DNA of 64,000 bases from Ollibium composti (GTDB lineage Bacteria; Pseudomonadota; Alphaproteobacteria; Rhizobiales; Rhizobiaceae). A model generated the notes under the pieces. That model ran no database searches. It had not been told where the DNA came from and saw nothing but the letters and a program-made list of their open reading frames with translations. Positions 6,983-15,583 of this stretch are shown piece by piece (within the stretch, counting starts at the first letter, position 1; each line of letters opens with the position of its first letter). The DNA lies in the NCBI RefSeq assembly GCF_004801285.1, contig NZ_SSNY01000004.1:1-64000 (forward strand). Direction: 5' to 3'. Position numbers and translations under genes: made by a program.

Positions 6983-9900
6983 ATGCAGCAGTTTAACCAG
7001 TTTTGGGTAGCGCGCAGGCGCGCCCTTCTCTCCGGCGCGGCTTTCGCCGGCGTGTTGCTAGCCGGCGTCGCGGGCCAGCCGGCGCTAGCGGCCTGCACCT
7101 TTTCGGACGCCAATACGTTTTCCTGCGGCTCGATGGTGACAGGGCCAGCGGACGTCATGATCAATGCCACCAGCGAGGCGACCACGGGCACGATCGAAGC
7201 CGGCGCGACAATCAGCGGATTGGGGTTGGGTATCGTGGCAGGCCCGGGTGGTTCCCTCAATATTATCAATAACGGCGCAGTGACCGGATCCATCATAGGC
7301 CTGACTATTGGGTCTGTTGCAGGCAACATCACCTATTCGGGCAATGGTAGCGCCAGCGGTGGCCTTGCGGCCGCAGGCCTCAGCATTTTCGCCGGGCCCG
7401 GCACCATCGCGGTCGGCACGGCCGACACGCCCGTCATACCGAACTTTTCCGGATTTGCCGGTCTTGCGACCGTTTCGTCCACAGCGACGTCGATCTTCCT
7501 GAATGGCGGCAGCCTCTCCAGCCTTGGCGCCTATGGCTTGCAGATGCAGGGTGGAGACGTGTCGGCCAAGCTGACGGGGGTACGACCATCGCGAATGCCG
7601 GCACGGCAGGGACCGGCTATGGCATTTTTTCGTCGTCCGTCGCCGGTCCGACGAGCATCGCATCGGACGCGAATATCGGTGGTGCCGGAAGCTCTTTCGC
7701 TTACGGCATCATGTCTGAGGGAGACGACAGTATAGCTCTGTCGCAAACCGGCGGGACGATCCATGCGGCTACGGCAGGATTGGCTGCGATCAGCACAGGG
7801 GACGACGCTGTTTCGGTTGATACCGCAGCGGGCAGTTCGATTTCCATGGACGATTGGCACGTCGGCGCGGGTATCCGGGTCAGCACCCAGGCGGCCGCGG
7901 TCAATGTCAGGGCGGCCGGTACGATCAGCAACACGCAGGCCGGGATCATGGTCGACAGCGTTACCGGGGCGGTCAACGTCACGGCCGCCGGCACGATCAG
8001 CGGAACGCAGTTCGGGATTGGAGCTCAAAGCGCTGGCTTGGTTAACGTCGCGGTTCCCGGCGCAATCAGTGCATTGGGAGCAGGCGTCCTGGCGGTGGGC
8101 GATAATGTCACAGTTGCGGTGGACGGGGAAATCACTGCCGGTGCTGTTGGTATCTTGGCCGGCGGCGGAGGTACCCACGATGCGCAGATCTCGGTGGGCA
8201 GCGGCGCGACGGTACAAGGCACGAGTTTGGCCGGCGTATGGGTTAGTGCTAACAACAGTCGCATCGACAACAGCGGCACGATCGTCGGTGGGATCATGTC
8301 CGGCGGCGGCAGCACAACGGTCAACAATGCCGGCAGCATCACTGGTACGAGCGGCATTGCGGTGTATCTTGTCGGCGGCGCCAACAACACCTTCGTCATG
8401 AGCGGGCCGAACGCGACGTTGACCGGCCAGGCCATAGGCAGCGGCACGGACACTTTCCGCTTCGCCGGCACTGGCAGCAACACCTTCGATGTCGGCCAGA
8501 TCGATGCGGGCTGGACGCTTCTCGACAAGGTCAGCTCGTCCAACTGGTCGCTTACCGGCACGTCGACCTACGCGGGACCGGTTACCGTCAACGGCGGCAC
8601 GCTGTCGGTGAACGGCGATCTCACCTCGGCCTCAGGCATCTCGGTCAATACGGGCGGCGCGCTCGGCGGCAACGGCACGGTCGGCAACACCACGATCAGC
8701 GGCGGCACGCTGGCACCAGGCAACTCGGTCGGCACGCTGACGGTCAACGGAAACCTGACATTCAACGGCAGCTCGAATTACCTGACCGAAGTGACGCGCG
8801 CCGGTGCAGACAAGACCATCGTCACCGGCACCGCCAATCTCGACGGGAAGGTCGTAGTGAAGCCGCTGGCGCATATCGGAAAGACGACGACCTATACGAT
8901 CATGACAGCGGGTACCGAAAACGGCGCCTTCTCCGGCGTGGATTTCCTTACCGTGAACAATTTTGCAAGGAACCCACAACTGACCTATGCCGGCAACGAT
9001 GTGCTGCTGACGCTCGACCCCGGCCTGTTGTCGCCGGCGCTGGTGGGCAACGTCACGCCCAACCAGAAGGGCGTCGCGGCAGGGATCGACAGCGCGATCG
9101 TTGGCGGCGTTGTCTTGCCGGACAGCTTCGACGCGCTGTTCGCGCTATCGGGTGGTCCTCTGCGCGCTGCGCTGTCGCAGCTCTCGGGCGAGATCCACGC
9201 CTCGGCCAGGACGGCGCTGATGGAGGACAGCCGCTTCCTGCGCGATGCCGTCAACGAGCGCATCCGCGCCGCCTTCGCCGGCGTCGGCGCGGCGGCTTCG
9301 CCGGTGCTGGCCTATGGCGAGACGGATACGGATGGTGCCGCGACAGCGGCCATCAACCACGCGCTGGCGCCGGCCGATACGGCAAGCGTGGCGGCATGGG
9401 GCTCGGTCTTCGGCTCCTGGGGCTCGACCGCCGGCGACGGCAATGCCGCCGGGCTCGACCGCTCCGCCGGTGGCTTCTTCACCGGCATCGACGGGCTGGT
9501 GGCGGACAATGTCCGCCTCGGCATCATGACCGGCTACAGCCATGCGAGCTTCGCCATCGACGGCCGCGCCTCTTCCGGCTCCAGCGACAGCTATCATCTG
9601 GGCCTCTATGGCGGCACTGAGATGGGCGCGCTCGGCCTGCGCTCGGGCCTCGCCTACAGCTGGCACGACATTTCGACGGCCCGCTCGGTCGCTTTCCCCG
9701 GCTTTGCCGACAGTCTGAGCTCCGACTACGACGCCGGCACCTTCCAGGCCTTCGGCGAGGCGGGCTACCGCATCGACACGGCGAGCGCCTCGTTCGAGCC
9801 GTTCGCCAACCTTGCCTATGTCAGCCTGCACACCGACGGCTTCACCGAGAAAGGCGGTGCGGCGGCCCTCACCAGCGCCGGCCAGACCACGGACACCACC

Positions 9901-10212
9901 TTCACCACGCTGGGCGTGCGCGCCTCGACCGGCTTCCACCTCGGCGGCATGACGGCGACGGCACGCGGCATGGTCGGCTGGCGTCATGCCTTCGGCGACA
10001 CCACGCCGCTGGCCACACCAGCCTTCGCCTTTGCCGCTGCAAACAGCTTCGCCATCGCCGGCACCCCGATCGCGAAGGATGCCGCCGTGCTCGAAGCCGG
10101 GCTCGACTTCGCCATCTCCGACAACGCCACGCTCGGCCTCTCCTACACCGGACAGTTCGGCGCACACGCCACCGACAATGGCGCGAAAGCCAATCTCAGC
10201 GTCAGGTTCTGA
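6983..10212 (+). pseudogene. Autotransporter gene split by a frameshift in a G5 tract
   Basis: The gene starts at 6983 with a long signal peptide (residues 1-36, cleavage after PALA) and runs in frame to about 7576. There the reading frame changes. One extra G in the five-G run at 7576-7580 would join it to the downstream frame and give one protein of 1076 residues. Without it, translation continues out of frame to a stop at 7733-7735. The sequence on both sides of the shift reads as the same Gly/Ala/Thr-rich passenger, so the shift is recent, a sequencing error or a switch. Full length and domain order (signal, passenger, beta-barrel) match type Va autotransporters. Confidence 0.75.
7711..10212 (+). 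CDS. Autotransporter passenger remainder and outer-membrane beta-barrel
   Basis: This downstream frame encodes 833 residues from the first in-frame ATG, although the homologous frame extends back to 7579. The first ~270 residues contain short repeats with the pattern AGTISxTQxGI, typical of a beta-helix passenger. A passenger-associated strand repeat follows (GPVTVNGGTLSVNGD, then GGTLAPGNSVGTLTVNGNL). The last ~280 residues are the autotransporter barrel and end with an aromatic residue (LSVRF), the signal recognised by the Bam machinery. Taken alone this product lacks a signal peptide, so it would not be exported unless the upstream frame is restored. It converges on the small gene 10216-10557. 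Confidence 0.75.
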   Translation: MSEGDDSIALSQTGGTIHAATAGLAAISTGDDAVSVDTAAGSSISMDDWHVGAGIRVSTQAAAVNVRAAGTISNTQAGIMVDSVTGAVNVTAAGTISGTQFGIGAQSAGLVNVAVPGAISALGAGVLAVGDNVTVAVDGEITAGAVGILAGGGGTHDAQISVGSGATVQGTSLAGVWVSANNSRIDNSGTIVGGIMSGGGSTTVNNAGSITGTSGIAVYLVGGANNTFVMSGPNATLTGQAIGSGTDTFRFAGTGSNTFDVGQIDAGWTLLDKVSSSNWSLTGTSTYAGPVTVNGGTLSVNGDLTSASGISVNTGGALGGNGTVGNTTISGGTLAPGNSVGTLTVNGNLTFNGSSNYLTEVTRAGADKTIVTGTANLDGKVVVKPLAHIGKTTTYTIMTAGTENGAFSGVDFLTVNNFARNPQLTYAGNDVLLTLDPGLLSPALVGNVTPNQKGVAAGIDSAIVGGVVLPDSFDALFALSGGPLRAALSQLSGEIHASARTALMEDSRFLRDAVNERIRAAFAGVGAAASPVLAYGETDTDGAATAAINHALAPADTASVAAWGSVFGSWGSTAGDGNAAGLDRSAGGFFTGIDGLVADNVRLGIMTGYSHASFAIDGRASSGSSDSYHLGLYGGTEMGALGLRSGLAYSWHDISTARSVAFPGFADSLSSDYDAGTFQAFGEAGYRIDTASASFEPFANLAYVSLHTDGFTEKGGAAALTSAGQTTDTTFTTLGVRASTGFHLGGMTATARGMVGWRHAFGDTTPLATPAFAFAAANSFAIAGTPIAKDAAVLEAGLDFAISDNATLGLSYTGQFGAHATDNGAKANLSVRF

Positions 10213-10215
10213 GGA

Positions 10216-10557
10216 CTACACGGCCGGCTGGTGCGAGGCCGGCCGGCTGCTTAAACCCGGCCCCCTCTCCAGCAACGCTATCATCTGGCTTCGGGAGAAC
10301 CGCATCCTGTAGCGGTACTGCGAGTTATCGTAGATACCGCTGGCGCAGAAGATCAGTTCGACATCGTCGCCGTCGCCACGAACCTCCAGTTCATGCAGCG
10401 ACTGTTCCAGGATCGTCTTTTCGCTGCCCTGCCGCTTCGCCGGGCCCACTTTCAGATACATCGCACCCTCCGTCGATACTTTTGCGATCGAGCGAAAGCG
10501 ATGGTTGAAGTGGCTGAGATATGGTCGCCCAAAGCCGTCATCCAAACGCAGTCGCAT
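10216..10557 (-). CDS. Hypothetical protein (113 aa)
   Basis: Not recognised. An in-frame extension to 10710 exists, but the Pro/Gly/Ala-rich extra residues look non-coding, so I take the ATG at 10557. The protein has a basic N-terminal half and a segment LEVRGDGDDVELIFCASG that may form a beta-hairpin. No signal peptide or membrane helix is seen. It converges on the autotransporter gene with only 3 bp between stops, and a GGCCGGC hairpin (10222-10244) lies within its 3' end. Confidence 0.45.
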   Translation of the reverse strand: MRLRLDDGFGRPYLSHFNHRFRSIAKVSTEGAMYLKVGPAKRQGSEKTILEQSLHELEVRGDGDDVELIFCASGIYDNSQYRYRMRFSRSQMIALLERGPGLSSRPASHQPAV

Positions 10558-10746
10558 TGGATTCAGGCCCAGGCCGGATGAACTGCCTCGCCCCCACAGC
10601 GAGGCCCACGTACATCTGGGCAGCGAAAATTCTAGCATTGCGCGCCGAAGCGCGTCAACGCTACCCGCCCCGCCGAAAGCTTCCGTGCCGTGGGCCGGCA
10701 CGCCCGGCACCGTTGCGGATACGGCAGGCCCGTCCCGCGTTGGCCC

Positions 10747-11004
10747 TCACCTGCCCGGCGCGATTAGCCTGGCGCTGCGGGCTGCCTTGACGAAGGCGCG
10801 GCGGCAGCTGCTGCCCGATTGCCAGCCATCGAGCGCATCCCGGCATGTGCGAAGCGCCCTGCGATAGGCGCGGCTATGGGTCGAACGGTCGGGCCAGCCG
10901 TCATGCATCGCTTCGATGGCTTCATAGGCACTGTCGACCTTGCGTTGCCCTGTGGGTCTCAGGTTGAGAACGACAGGGTGAGAGAACAAGACGTCTTCCA
11001 ACAC
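10747..11004 (-). CDS. DUF982-family protein
   Basis: The 85-residue protein shows the DUF982 pattern. An opening FSHPVVLNL strand is followed by an arginine/valine step (QRKVDSAYEAIEAM), then WP, then a helix RAYRRALRTCRDALDG, and a C-terminal helix ending AARSARL. This family of small proteins is abundant in rhizobia, often in many copies per genome, and its function is unknown. There is no ATG at the expected place. GTG at 11004 or TTG at 11001 both follow GAGGAGGGC, and the TTG has the better spacing. Confidence 0.7.
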   Translation of the reverse strand: MLEDVLFSHPVVLNLRPTGQRKVDSAYEAIEAMHDGWPDRSTHSRAYRRALRTCRDALDGWQSGSSCRRAFVKAARSARLIAPGR

Positions 11005-11071
11005 GCCCTCCTCATCAAGAACCGGCGAGATGAAGGCGACGGACTCGCGCCCGTCGCCTTCGCGCCGATCT

Positions 11072-11278
11072 CTACAATTTCGCCTCTTGAAGCCGGGCCG
11101 AGAGCTTTTGCCGGTCCTCGGCCGATTTCAACCGGATCGTCATCGCCTCGCTCTTGACCGGGACTTGCGGAGGCAGGCTGATCGGAACCTCCGGGGCGTG
11201 CTGCTCGGCCCACTGCTTGAAACGAGGCAACTTGTTCGGGCCGTTGATCGGGAAGGTGAAGCTGTATCTGAAGGTCAT
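11072..11278 (-). CDS. Hypothetical small protein (68 aa)
   Basis: Not recognised. The ATG at 11278 gives a compact 68-residue product with a beta-strand opening (MTFRYSFTFPI), a helix (LPRFKQWAEQHA), a proline-rich linker and a charged C-terminal helix (SAEDRQKLSARLQEA). It lies upstream of, and in the same direction as, the DUF982 gene (67 bp gap). The protein-like secondary structure pattern supports a real gene, but there is no family evidence. Confidence 0.4.
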   Translation of the reverse strand: MTFRYSFTFPINGPNKLPRFKQWAEQHAPEVPISLPPQVPVKSEAMTIRLKSAEDRQKLSARLQEAKL

Positions 11279-11565
11279 GGTGACAGTCCAAAGGCTTGGC
11301 GCGCGGAAACAGGCGCACGCGAACGGCGCCACGATCCTGGACACGCAGGGATTTCGAGTTGGGGGTATCGCTCCTGATCCTGGCGCCGCTCTTGCTCTCG
11401 CAGGTAGTGACGCCAGGCTATCAGCCTATCAGAAGGCAGCCTTTGAAGAATATGGAGCGCTGTTGCATGCCGTCTGTGTCGGCCAAAGCGCCCGAAAAGT
11501 CAAACCGGGGACGGCAGGCATCACCCTCGGCGGAATCGGCCGAGTCCGACCGATCGCTGAGCGCA

Positions 11566-12363
11566 TCAGCTGTCCTCGGAACTCAGGGCGCCGAGCAGGC
11601 GCCGGATATCACCGAAGCGGGCGATGCTGCCGAAAACCAGCGCTGCCACCGCGACGAAAAAGACGGAAACCGAAGCCATGGTCGGCGTGTACCCGTAGCG
11701 CAGCGCATTGAAGATCTTGATCGGCAGCGTCTCGGTGGTGAAGCCGATGGTCATGTAGGCGATGATGTATTCATTCAGCGACAGCACGAAGGCGAAGGCG
11801 TAGCCGGAGATCAGATAAGGCAGGATCAGCGGCAGGACGACGGTACGCGCGACCGTGCGATCGTCGGCGCCCATGGTGGCGGCAGCCTCGACCAGCGATC
11901 GGTCGATGGAAGCAAAGCCCAGCGACAGCGTCACCAGCGGCAGCGTGACGAAAAAGATCGCGTGGCTGACGATGGCCGTGAAGAACTGGCCGAACAGGCC
12001 GAGCGTCGCCCAGAAGGACAGGAAGCCGAGCGCGGTGATGACCGGCGGCAGGATGAAGGGCGCCAGCCCCAGCACCTGGAAGACGTTTGCCCAGGGCGCG
12101 ATGCGCCGCCACAGGAACCAGGCGAGCGGCAGCGCGATGAGCACGGCGAGCGCCGCCGAGCAGACGGCCAACGTCAGCGAATGGAAAAGTGCCGCCCGCC
12201 ATTCCGGGTCGGTGAAGATCTGCGCGTACCAGGCGAGAGAAAAGCCGCGCGGCGGGAAAGTCAGGTCCTGCTTCTCGTTGACCGAGACGCCCGCGACGAC
12301 GAGCAGCGGCGCCGCAAGGAACAGCGCGACGGCGAGGAAATAGAGACGGCGCAGCGCATTCAT
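11566..12363 (-). CDS. Polyamine-type ABC transporter permease (PotC-like)
   Basis: The 265-residue inner-membrane protein has about six transmembrane helices. It carries the cytoplasmic EAA loop that contacts the ATPase (LVEAAATMGADDRTVARTVVLPLILP). Its start overlaps the stop of the preceding permease in an ATGA (12360-12363), which implies translational coupling. A longer upstream extension in this frame is only the shadow of the PotB-like gene. It is the last gene of the operon 16645-11566, and nothing recognisable lies between its stop and the small gene at 11278. Confidence 0.88.
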   Translation of the reverse strand: MNALRRLYFLAVALFLAAPLLVVAGVSVNEKQDLTFPPRGFSLAWYAQIFTDPEWRAALFHSLTLAVCSAALAVLIALPLAWFLWRRIAPWANVFQVLGLAPFILPPVITALGFLSFWATLGLFGQFFTAIVSHAIFFVTLPLVTLSLGFASIDRSLVEAAATMGADDRTVARTVVLPLILPYLISGYAFAFVLSLNEYIIAYMTIGFTTETLPIKIFNALRYGYTPTMASVSVFFVAVAALVFGSIARFGDIRRLLGALSSEDS

Positions 12364-13214
12364 GCGGCGTTCTCCCGACGGCCGACGAGCAGGGTCAGGC
12401 CGACAAGCGACAGCGAGATCAGCACGAGGAACACCGCCATCGCCGCGGCGAAAGGCATGTTCGACTGGTAGATCGCCTGGTCGGTTATCAGCACCGACAG
12501 CGTCCAGTGCCGCGGCCGGCCCAGGATCTGCGGCAAAAGGTAGGAGCCGAGCGCGAAGACGAACACCATGATCAGCGTCGCCACGATGGTGTTGCGCAAG
12601 GCCGGCACCACCACATTGAAGAAGGCGCGCATCGGCGAGGCGCCGAGCGTCCGCGCGGCCTCGGTCATCGTCGGGTCGAGCCGCACCAGCGCGGGATAGA
12701 GCACCAGGATCGTGTAGGGCAGCGCCTGGTAGACCATGCCGGTCAGCACAGCGCCGAAGGTCGGCAGCAGCGCCACGGGCTCGCTCATCAGGCCGACGGC
12801 GACGAAGAGGTTGGTGATGCCGGCGGTGCGCGAGAACAGCGTCGACCAGGCAAAACCGATGATGACTTCCGACAGCGACAGCACCGAAAGCAGGCCGACC
12901 AGCCAGACGGTCTGGACGCGGCGCGGCCGTTTGGTCAGCAGGTAGGTGAACGGAAAGGCGACGACGATGCAGCACGCCGCCACCGTCACCGCCAGCATCA
13001 GCGAGAAGCCGAGCACCTCGCCGAAGAACGCGGAGAGGAAGCGGGCATAGTTGTCGAACACGAAATCCGGCTTGTAGAAGCCGGCCGGGTCGCGCTTGAA
13101 GAACGACACCGCGATCATGATCGAGAACGGCACGACGAAGAAGACGATCAGCATCAGTGCCGGGAAAGCCAGCGGCGCGTAGTCGGCCGGGCTTCTGGGC
13201 GGCTCGCGTCTCAC
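12360..13214 (-). CDS. Polyamine-type ABC transporter permease (PotB-like)
   Basis: This is a 284-residue membrane protein with six predicted helices and the EAA loop (MTEAARTLGASPMRAFFNVVVPAL). It pairs with the PotC-like permease to form the channel of an importer of the spermidine/putrescine class. Its ATG at 13214 overlaps the end of the ATPase gene (stop at 13211). That tight packing supports one transcript for ATPase and both permeases. Confidence 0.88.
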   Translation of the reverse strand: MRREPPRSPADYAPLAFPALMLIVFFVVPFSIMIAVSFFKRDPAGFYKPDFVFDNYARFLSAFFGEVLGFSLMLAVTVAACCIVVAFPFTYLLTKRPRRVQTVWLVGLLSVLSLSEVIIGFAWSTLFSRTAGITNLFVAVGLMSEPVALLPTFGAVLTGMVYQALPYTILVLYPALVRLDPTMTEAARTLGASPMRAFFNVVVPALRNTIVATLIMVFVFALGSYLLPQILGRPRHWTLSVLITDQAIYQSNMPFAAAMAVFLVLISLSLVGLTLLVGRRENAA

Positions 13215-14248
13215 GACTTCACCACCACGCAGCTTTCGGCGGGCAGGAGAACGCCGACCTTTTGCCCGACCTGCACGTCCGGCCGCTCGCGTGGCGTGGC
13301 CACCGCCGTGATGGTCGTGCCAGCGGCCTCGACGAAGGTTTCGATCGTGCCGCCGAGGTCGCGCACGAACGTCACCGTGCCGTCGAGCATGCCCTTGCCG
13401 GGCGCCGTCAGCCGCACGTCTTCCGGCCGGATCGAGATCGTCGCCTTCGTCATACCCGAGGGACAGGCCAGTTCGGGGACGGCCGCCCCCAGCACGGTCG
13501 AGCGGCCGGCGCCGTCCTTCTCGACCGGAAGCAGATTGGTGATGCCGATGAAGTCGGCGACGAAGGCGTCGGCCGGCTTGCGGTAGATCTCGATCGGCGC
13601 CGCCGCCTGCAGGATTTTTCCTTTGCCCATAACGACGACGAGGTCGGCCATGGTCATGGCCTCACGCTGGTCGTGGGTGACGACGATGGTCGTGATGCCG
13701 AGCCTCTGCTGCAGTTGTCGAAGCTCCACCTGCATAGCCTCGCGCAGCTTGGCGTCGAGTGCCGACAGCGGTTCGTCCAGCAGGAAAAGCTTCGGCGACA
13801 GCGCCAGCGCCCGGGCGATCGCCACGCGCTGCCGCTGGCCGCCGGAAAGCTTCGTCACCGGCCGGTCGGCGAAACCGGACAGGTGGATCATGGAAAGCAG
13901 TTCCTCGACGCGCTTGCGCTGGTCCTGCTTCGAGGCACCGCGGATGCGCAGCGCATAGGCGATGTTGTCGCCGACGGTCAGATGCGGGAACAGCGCCAGC
14001 GACTGGAACACCATGCCGAGGTTGCGCTTGTGCGTCGGCAGCGTCGTGATGTCGTCGCCATCGAGCACGATGGCGCCGGCGCTCGGTTCTTCCAGTCCAG
14101 CGATCATGCGAAGCAGCGTGGTCTTGCCGCAGCCGGATGGCCCGAGCAGGCACACGAACGAGCCGTGCGGGACGGCGAGCGTAACGTCGTCGACGGCCGC
14201 GAAGTCGCCGAAGCGTTTCGTTATCGCATTGATGGACAGGCCGGACAT
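13211..14248 (-). CDS. Polyamine-type ABC transporter ATP-binding protein (PotA-like)
   Basis: The 345-residue protein shows Walker A GPSGCGKT, signature LSGGQRQR and Walker B LFLLDEPLSALD, followed by the switch His in VVTHDQREAM. A C-terminal TOBE-like domain begins around residue 260. I take the ATG at 14248 because the upstream in-frame extension runs into a palindromic repeat and does not resemble the family. It energises the PotBC-like permease pair downstream. The repeat element between it and the binding-protein gene may lower its expression relative to the latter. Confidence 0.9.
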   Translation of the reverse strand: MSGLSINAITKRFGDFAAVDDVTLAVPHGSFVCLLGPSGCGKTTLLRMIAGLEEPSAGAIVLDGDDITTLPTHKRNLGMVFQSLALFPHLTVGDNIAYALRIRGASKQDQRKRVEELLSMIHLSGFADRPVTKLSGGQRQRVAIARALALSPKLFLLDEPLSALDAKLREAMQVELRQLQQRLGITTIVVTHDQREAMTMADLVVVMGKGKILQAAAPIEIYRKPADAFVADFIGITNLLPVEKDGAGRSTVLGAAVPELACPSGMTKATISIRPEDVRLTAPGKGMLDGTVTFVRDLGGTIETFVEAAGTTITAVATPRERPDVQVGQKVGVLLPAESCVVVKS

Positions 14249-14297
14249 GAAGGATTTTTCTCCGTATGCCGGTTCGTTGAGCGGGTGAAGCTGCTTG

Positions 14298-14423
14298 CCC
14301 TCTCCTCGCGAACGGGAGAGATGCCCGGCAGGACAGTGAGGGGCGGCGCTTAGCTGTGAAAGTTTAGCTCTGCCCCTCATCCGGCCCTGCGGGCCACCTT
14401 CTCCCCGTGAACGGGGAGAAGGA
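14298..14423. repeat. Rhizobial palindromic repeat, copy A
   Basis: The ~126-bp element has hairpins at both ends (CTCTCCTCGCGAACGGGAGAG on the left in slightly imperfect form, CTTCTCCCCG/CGGGGAGAAG on the right). Between them are inverted GAGGGGC/GCCCCTC blocks. The same architecture occurs at 28170-28296. Both copies sit between a substrate-binding-protein gene and a membrane or ATPase component of an ABC operon. Confidence 0.75.
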
Positions 14424-14432
14424 AAAAGGGGC

Positions 14433-15521
14433 TCACCCGACGATCAGTTCGGTCCACTTCTGGTTAATCTCGTCGGCTTTCGAGGTATAGAGGTCGTAGC
14501 GCGGGATGATCGGCTCGATATCCGACGAGACCGCCGCGAACTCCTTCTCGTTGAGGTCGAGCACCTCCTTTTTCAGCGTCGGCTGCGTGCCGACCTTGCG
14601 CGACATCAGGCCCTGGATCGACGGCTGACTCATATAGTCGATGAAGGCATGCGCCTCGTCGACTTTCTTCGAGGCGCGCGACAGGCACCAGTTGCCGGAA
14701 TCCTGGATGCCGCCTTCCTTCGGAAAGGTCGAGCGGACATGGAAGCCATCGGCGATCGCGAGACCCGTCACGTCGTGATAATACTGGCCCATCGGGATTT
14801 CGCCCGACTTCAGCGCCTGTTCGAACTGCGCCTCGTCGCGATACCAGAGCCGGACGTTCGGCTTCACCTCGGCGAGCTTGGCGAAAGCCTTGTCCAGTCC
14901 GTCGGCGGTGCTGAGAGCATCGGTGCCGCCAAAGAAGGTCTTGGCCGTCACTTCCAAAAGGAAGGAGTTGGAGGCGAGCGCCAGCAGGCCGAGCTTGTCC
15001 TTCTTGTCGTCTTCCCACAACGCCGCCCAGGACGTCGGCGCTTCCTTGAAGACATCGGTGTTGGAAACCAGTGTGATCCACCACGCCACCGCCCCGATGC
15101 CGGCGACGCGACCGTCCGGATACTTGTTGATGAAACGCGGCAGCAGGTCGCCGTAGTGCTTGAATTTCGAAGTATCGAGCGGCGTCCACAATTCCGTCGC
15201 CTGGCCCTTCAGCGTCGTCGTCTGCGACATCATGGAGAGGTCGGCGGGCGCCTGCCCGGCCTTGGCGGCCTGCTCGAGCTGCACCAGCCAGGCTTCGCCG
15301 GTCGGCTCGGCCACAGATTCCACGGCGATGCCGGTCGCCTTTGTGAAGTCGGGGAAGATGTGGCTGTCGAACGATTTCTTGAAATAACCGCCGTAGACGC
15401 CGACCTTGAGCGACTTGTCCTGCGCACGCAGAACCGCCGGCATGGCGAGCGTGCCAGCCGCGGCGATGCCGGCGCCGAGCACGGTGCGCCGGCTGAGCGA
15501 CGTTTCCATCAGTTTCTTCAT
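14433..15521 (-). CDS. Polyamine-type ABC transporter substrate-binding protein (PotD-like)
   Basis: The 362-residue precursor begins with a twin-arginine-like leader (SRRTVLGAGIAAAG), cleaved near LRAQ at about residue 34. The mature part has the extracellular solute-binding family 1/PotD organisation. It probably captures a polyamine or guanidino compound in the periplasm. The aspartate residues that would hold a polyamine cannot be assigned without alignment. The gene lies 62 bp after the agmatinase-family gene and precedes the ATPase and permeases. Confidence 0.88.
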   Translation of the reverse strand: MKKLMETSLSRRTVLGAGIAAAGTLAMPAVLRAQDKSLKVGVYGGYFKKSFDSHIFPDFTKATGIAVESVAEPTGEAWLVQLEQAAKAGQAPADLSMMSQTTTLKGQATELWTPLDTSKFKHYGDLLPRFINKYPDGRVAGIGAVAWWITLVSNTDVFKEAPTSWAALWEDDKKDKLGLLALASNSFLLEVTAKTFFGGTDALSTADGLDKAFAKLAEVKPNVRLWYRDEAQFEQALKSGEIPMGQYYHDVTGLAIADGFHVRSTFPKEGGIQDSGNWCLSRASKKVDEAHAFIDYMSQPSIQGLMSRKVGTQPTLKKEVLDLNEKEFAAVSSDIEPIIPRYDLYTSKADEINQKWTELIVG

Positions 15522-15583
15522 CGGCGTTCTCCTTCCCTCTCCGGGCTCGGCCCGGGTTCCCGTTTGATCTTATGCTTTTTCGT

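Noticed and set aside
7711..8400. Short repeats in the autotransporter as a CRISPR-like array
   Set aside because: Repeats are translated in frame as Gly/Ala/Thr/Ile-rich passenger strands with variable spacing, not identical direct repeats with unique spacers. No CRISPR array or cas gene was seen in the window.
11345..11565. A plus-strand frame beginning near 11296 with a hydrophobic stretch
   Set aside because: The following sequence becomes extremely Arg/Asp/Gln-rich opposite the PotC-like gene, which marks it as a shadow. The gap itself shows nothing else recognisable.
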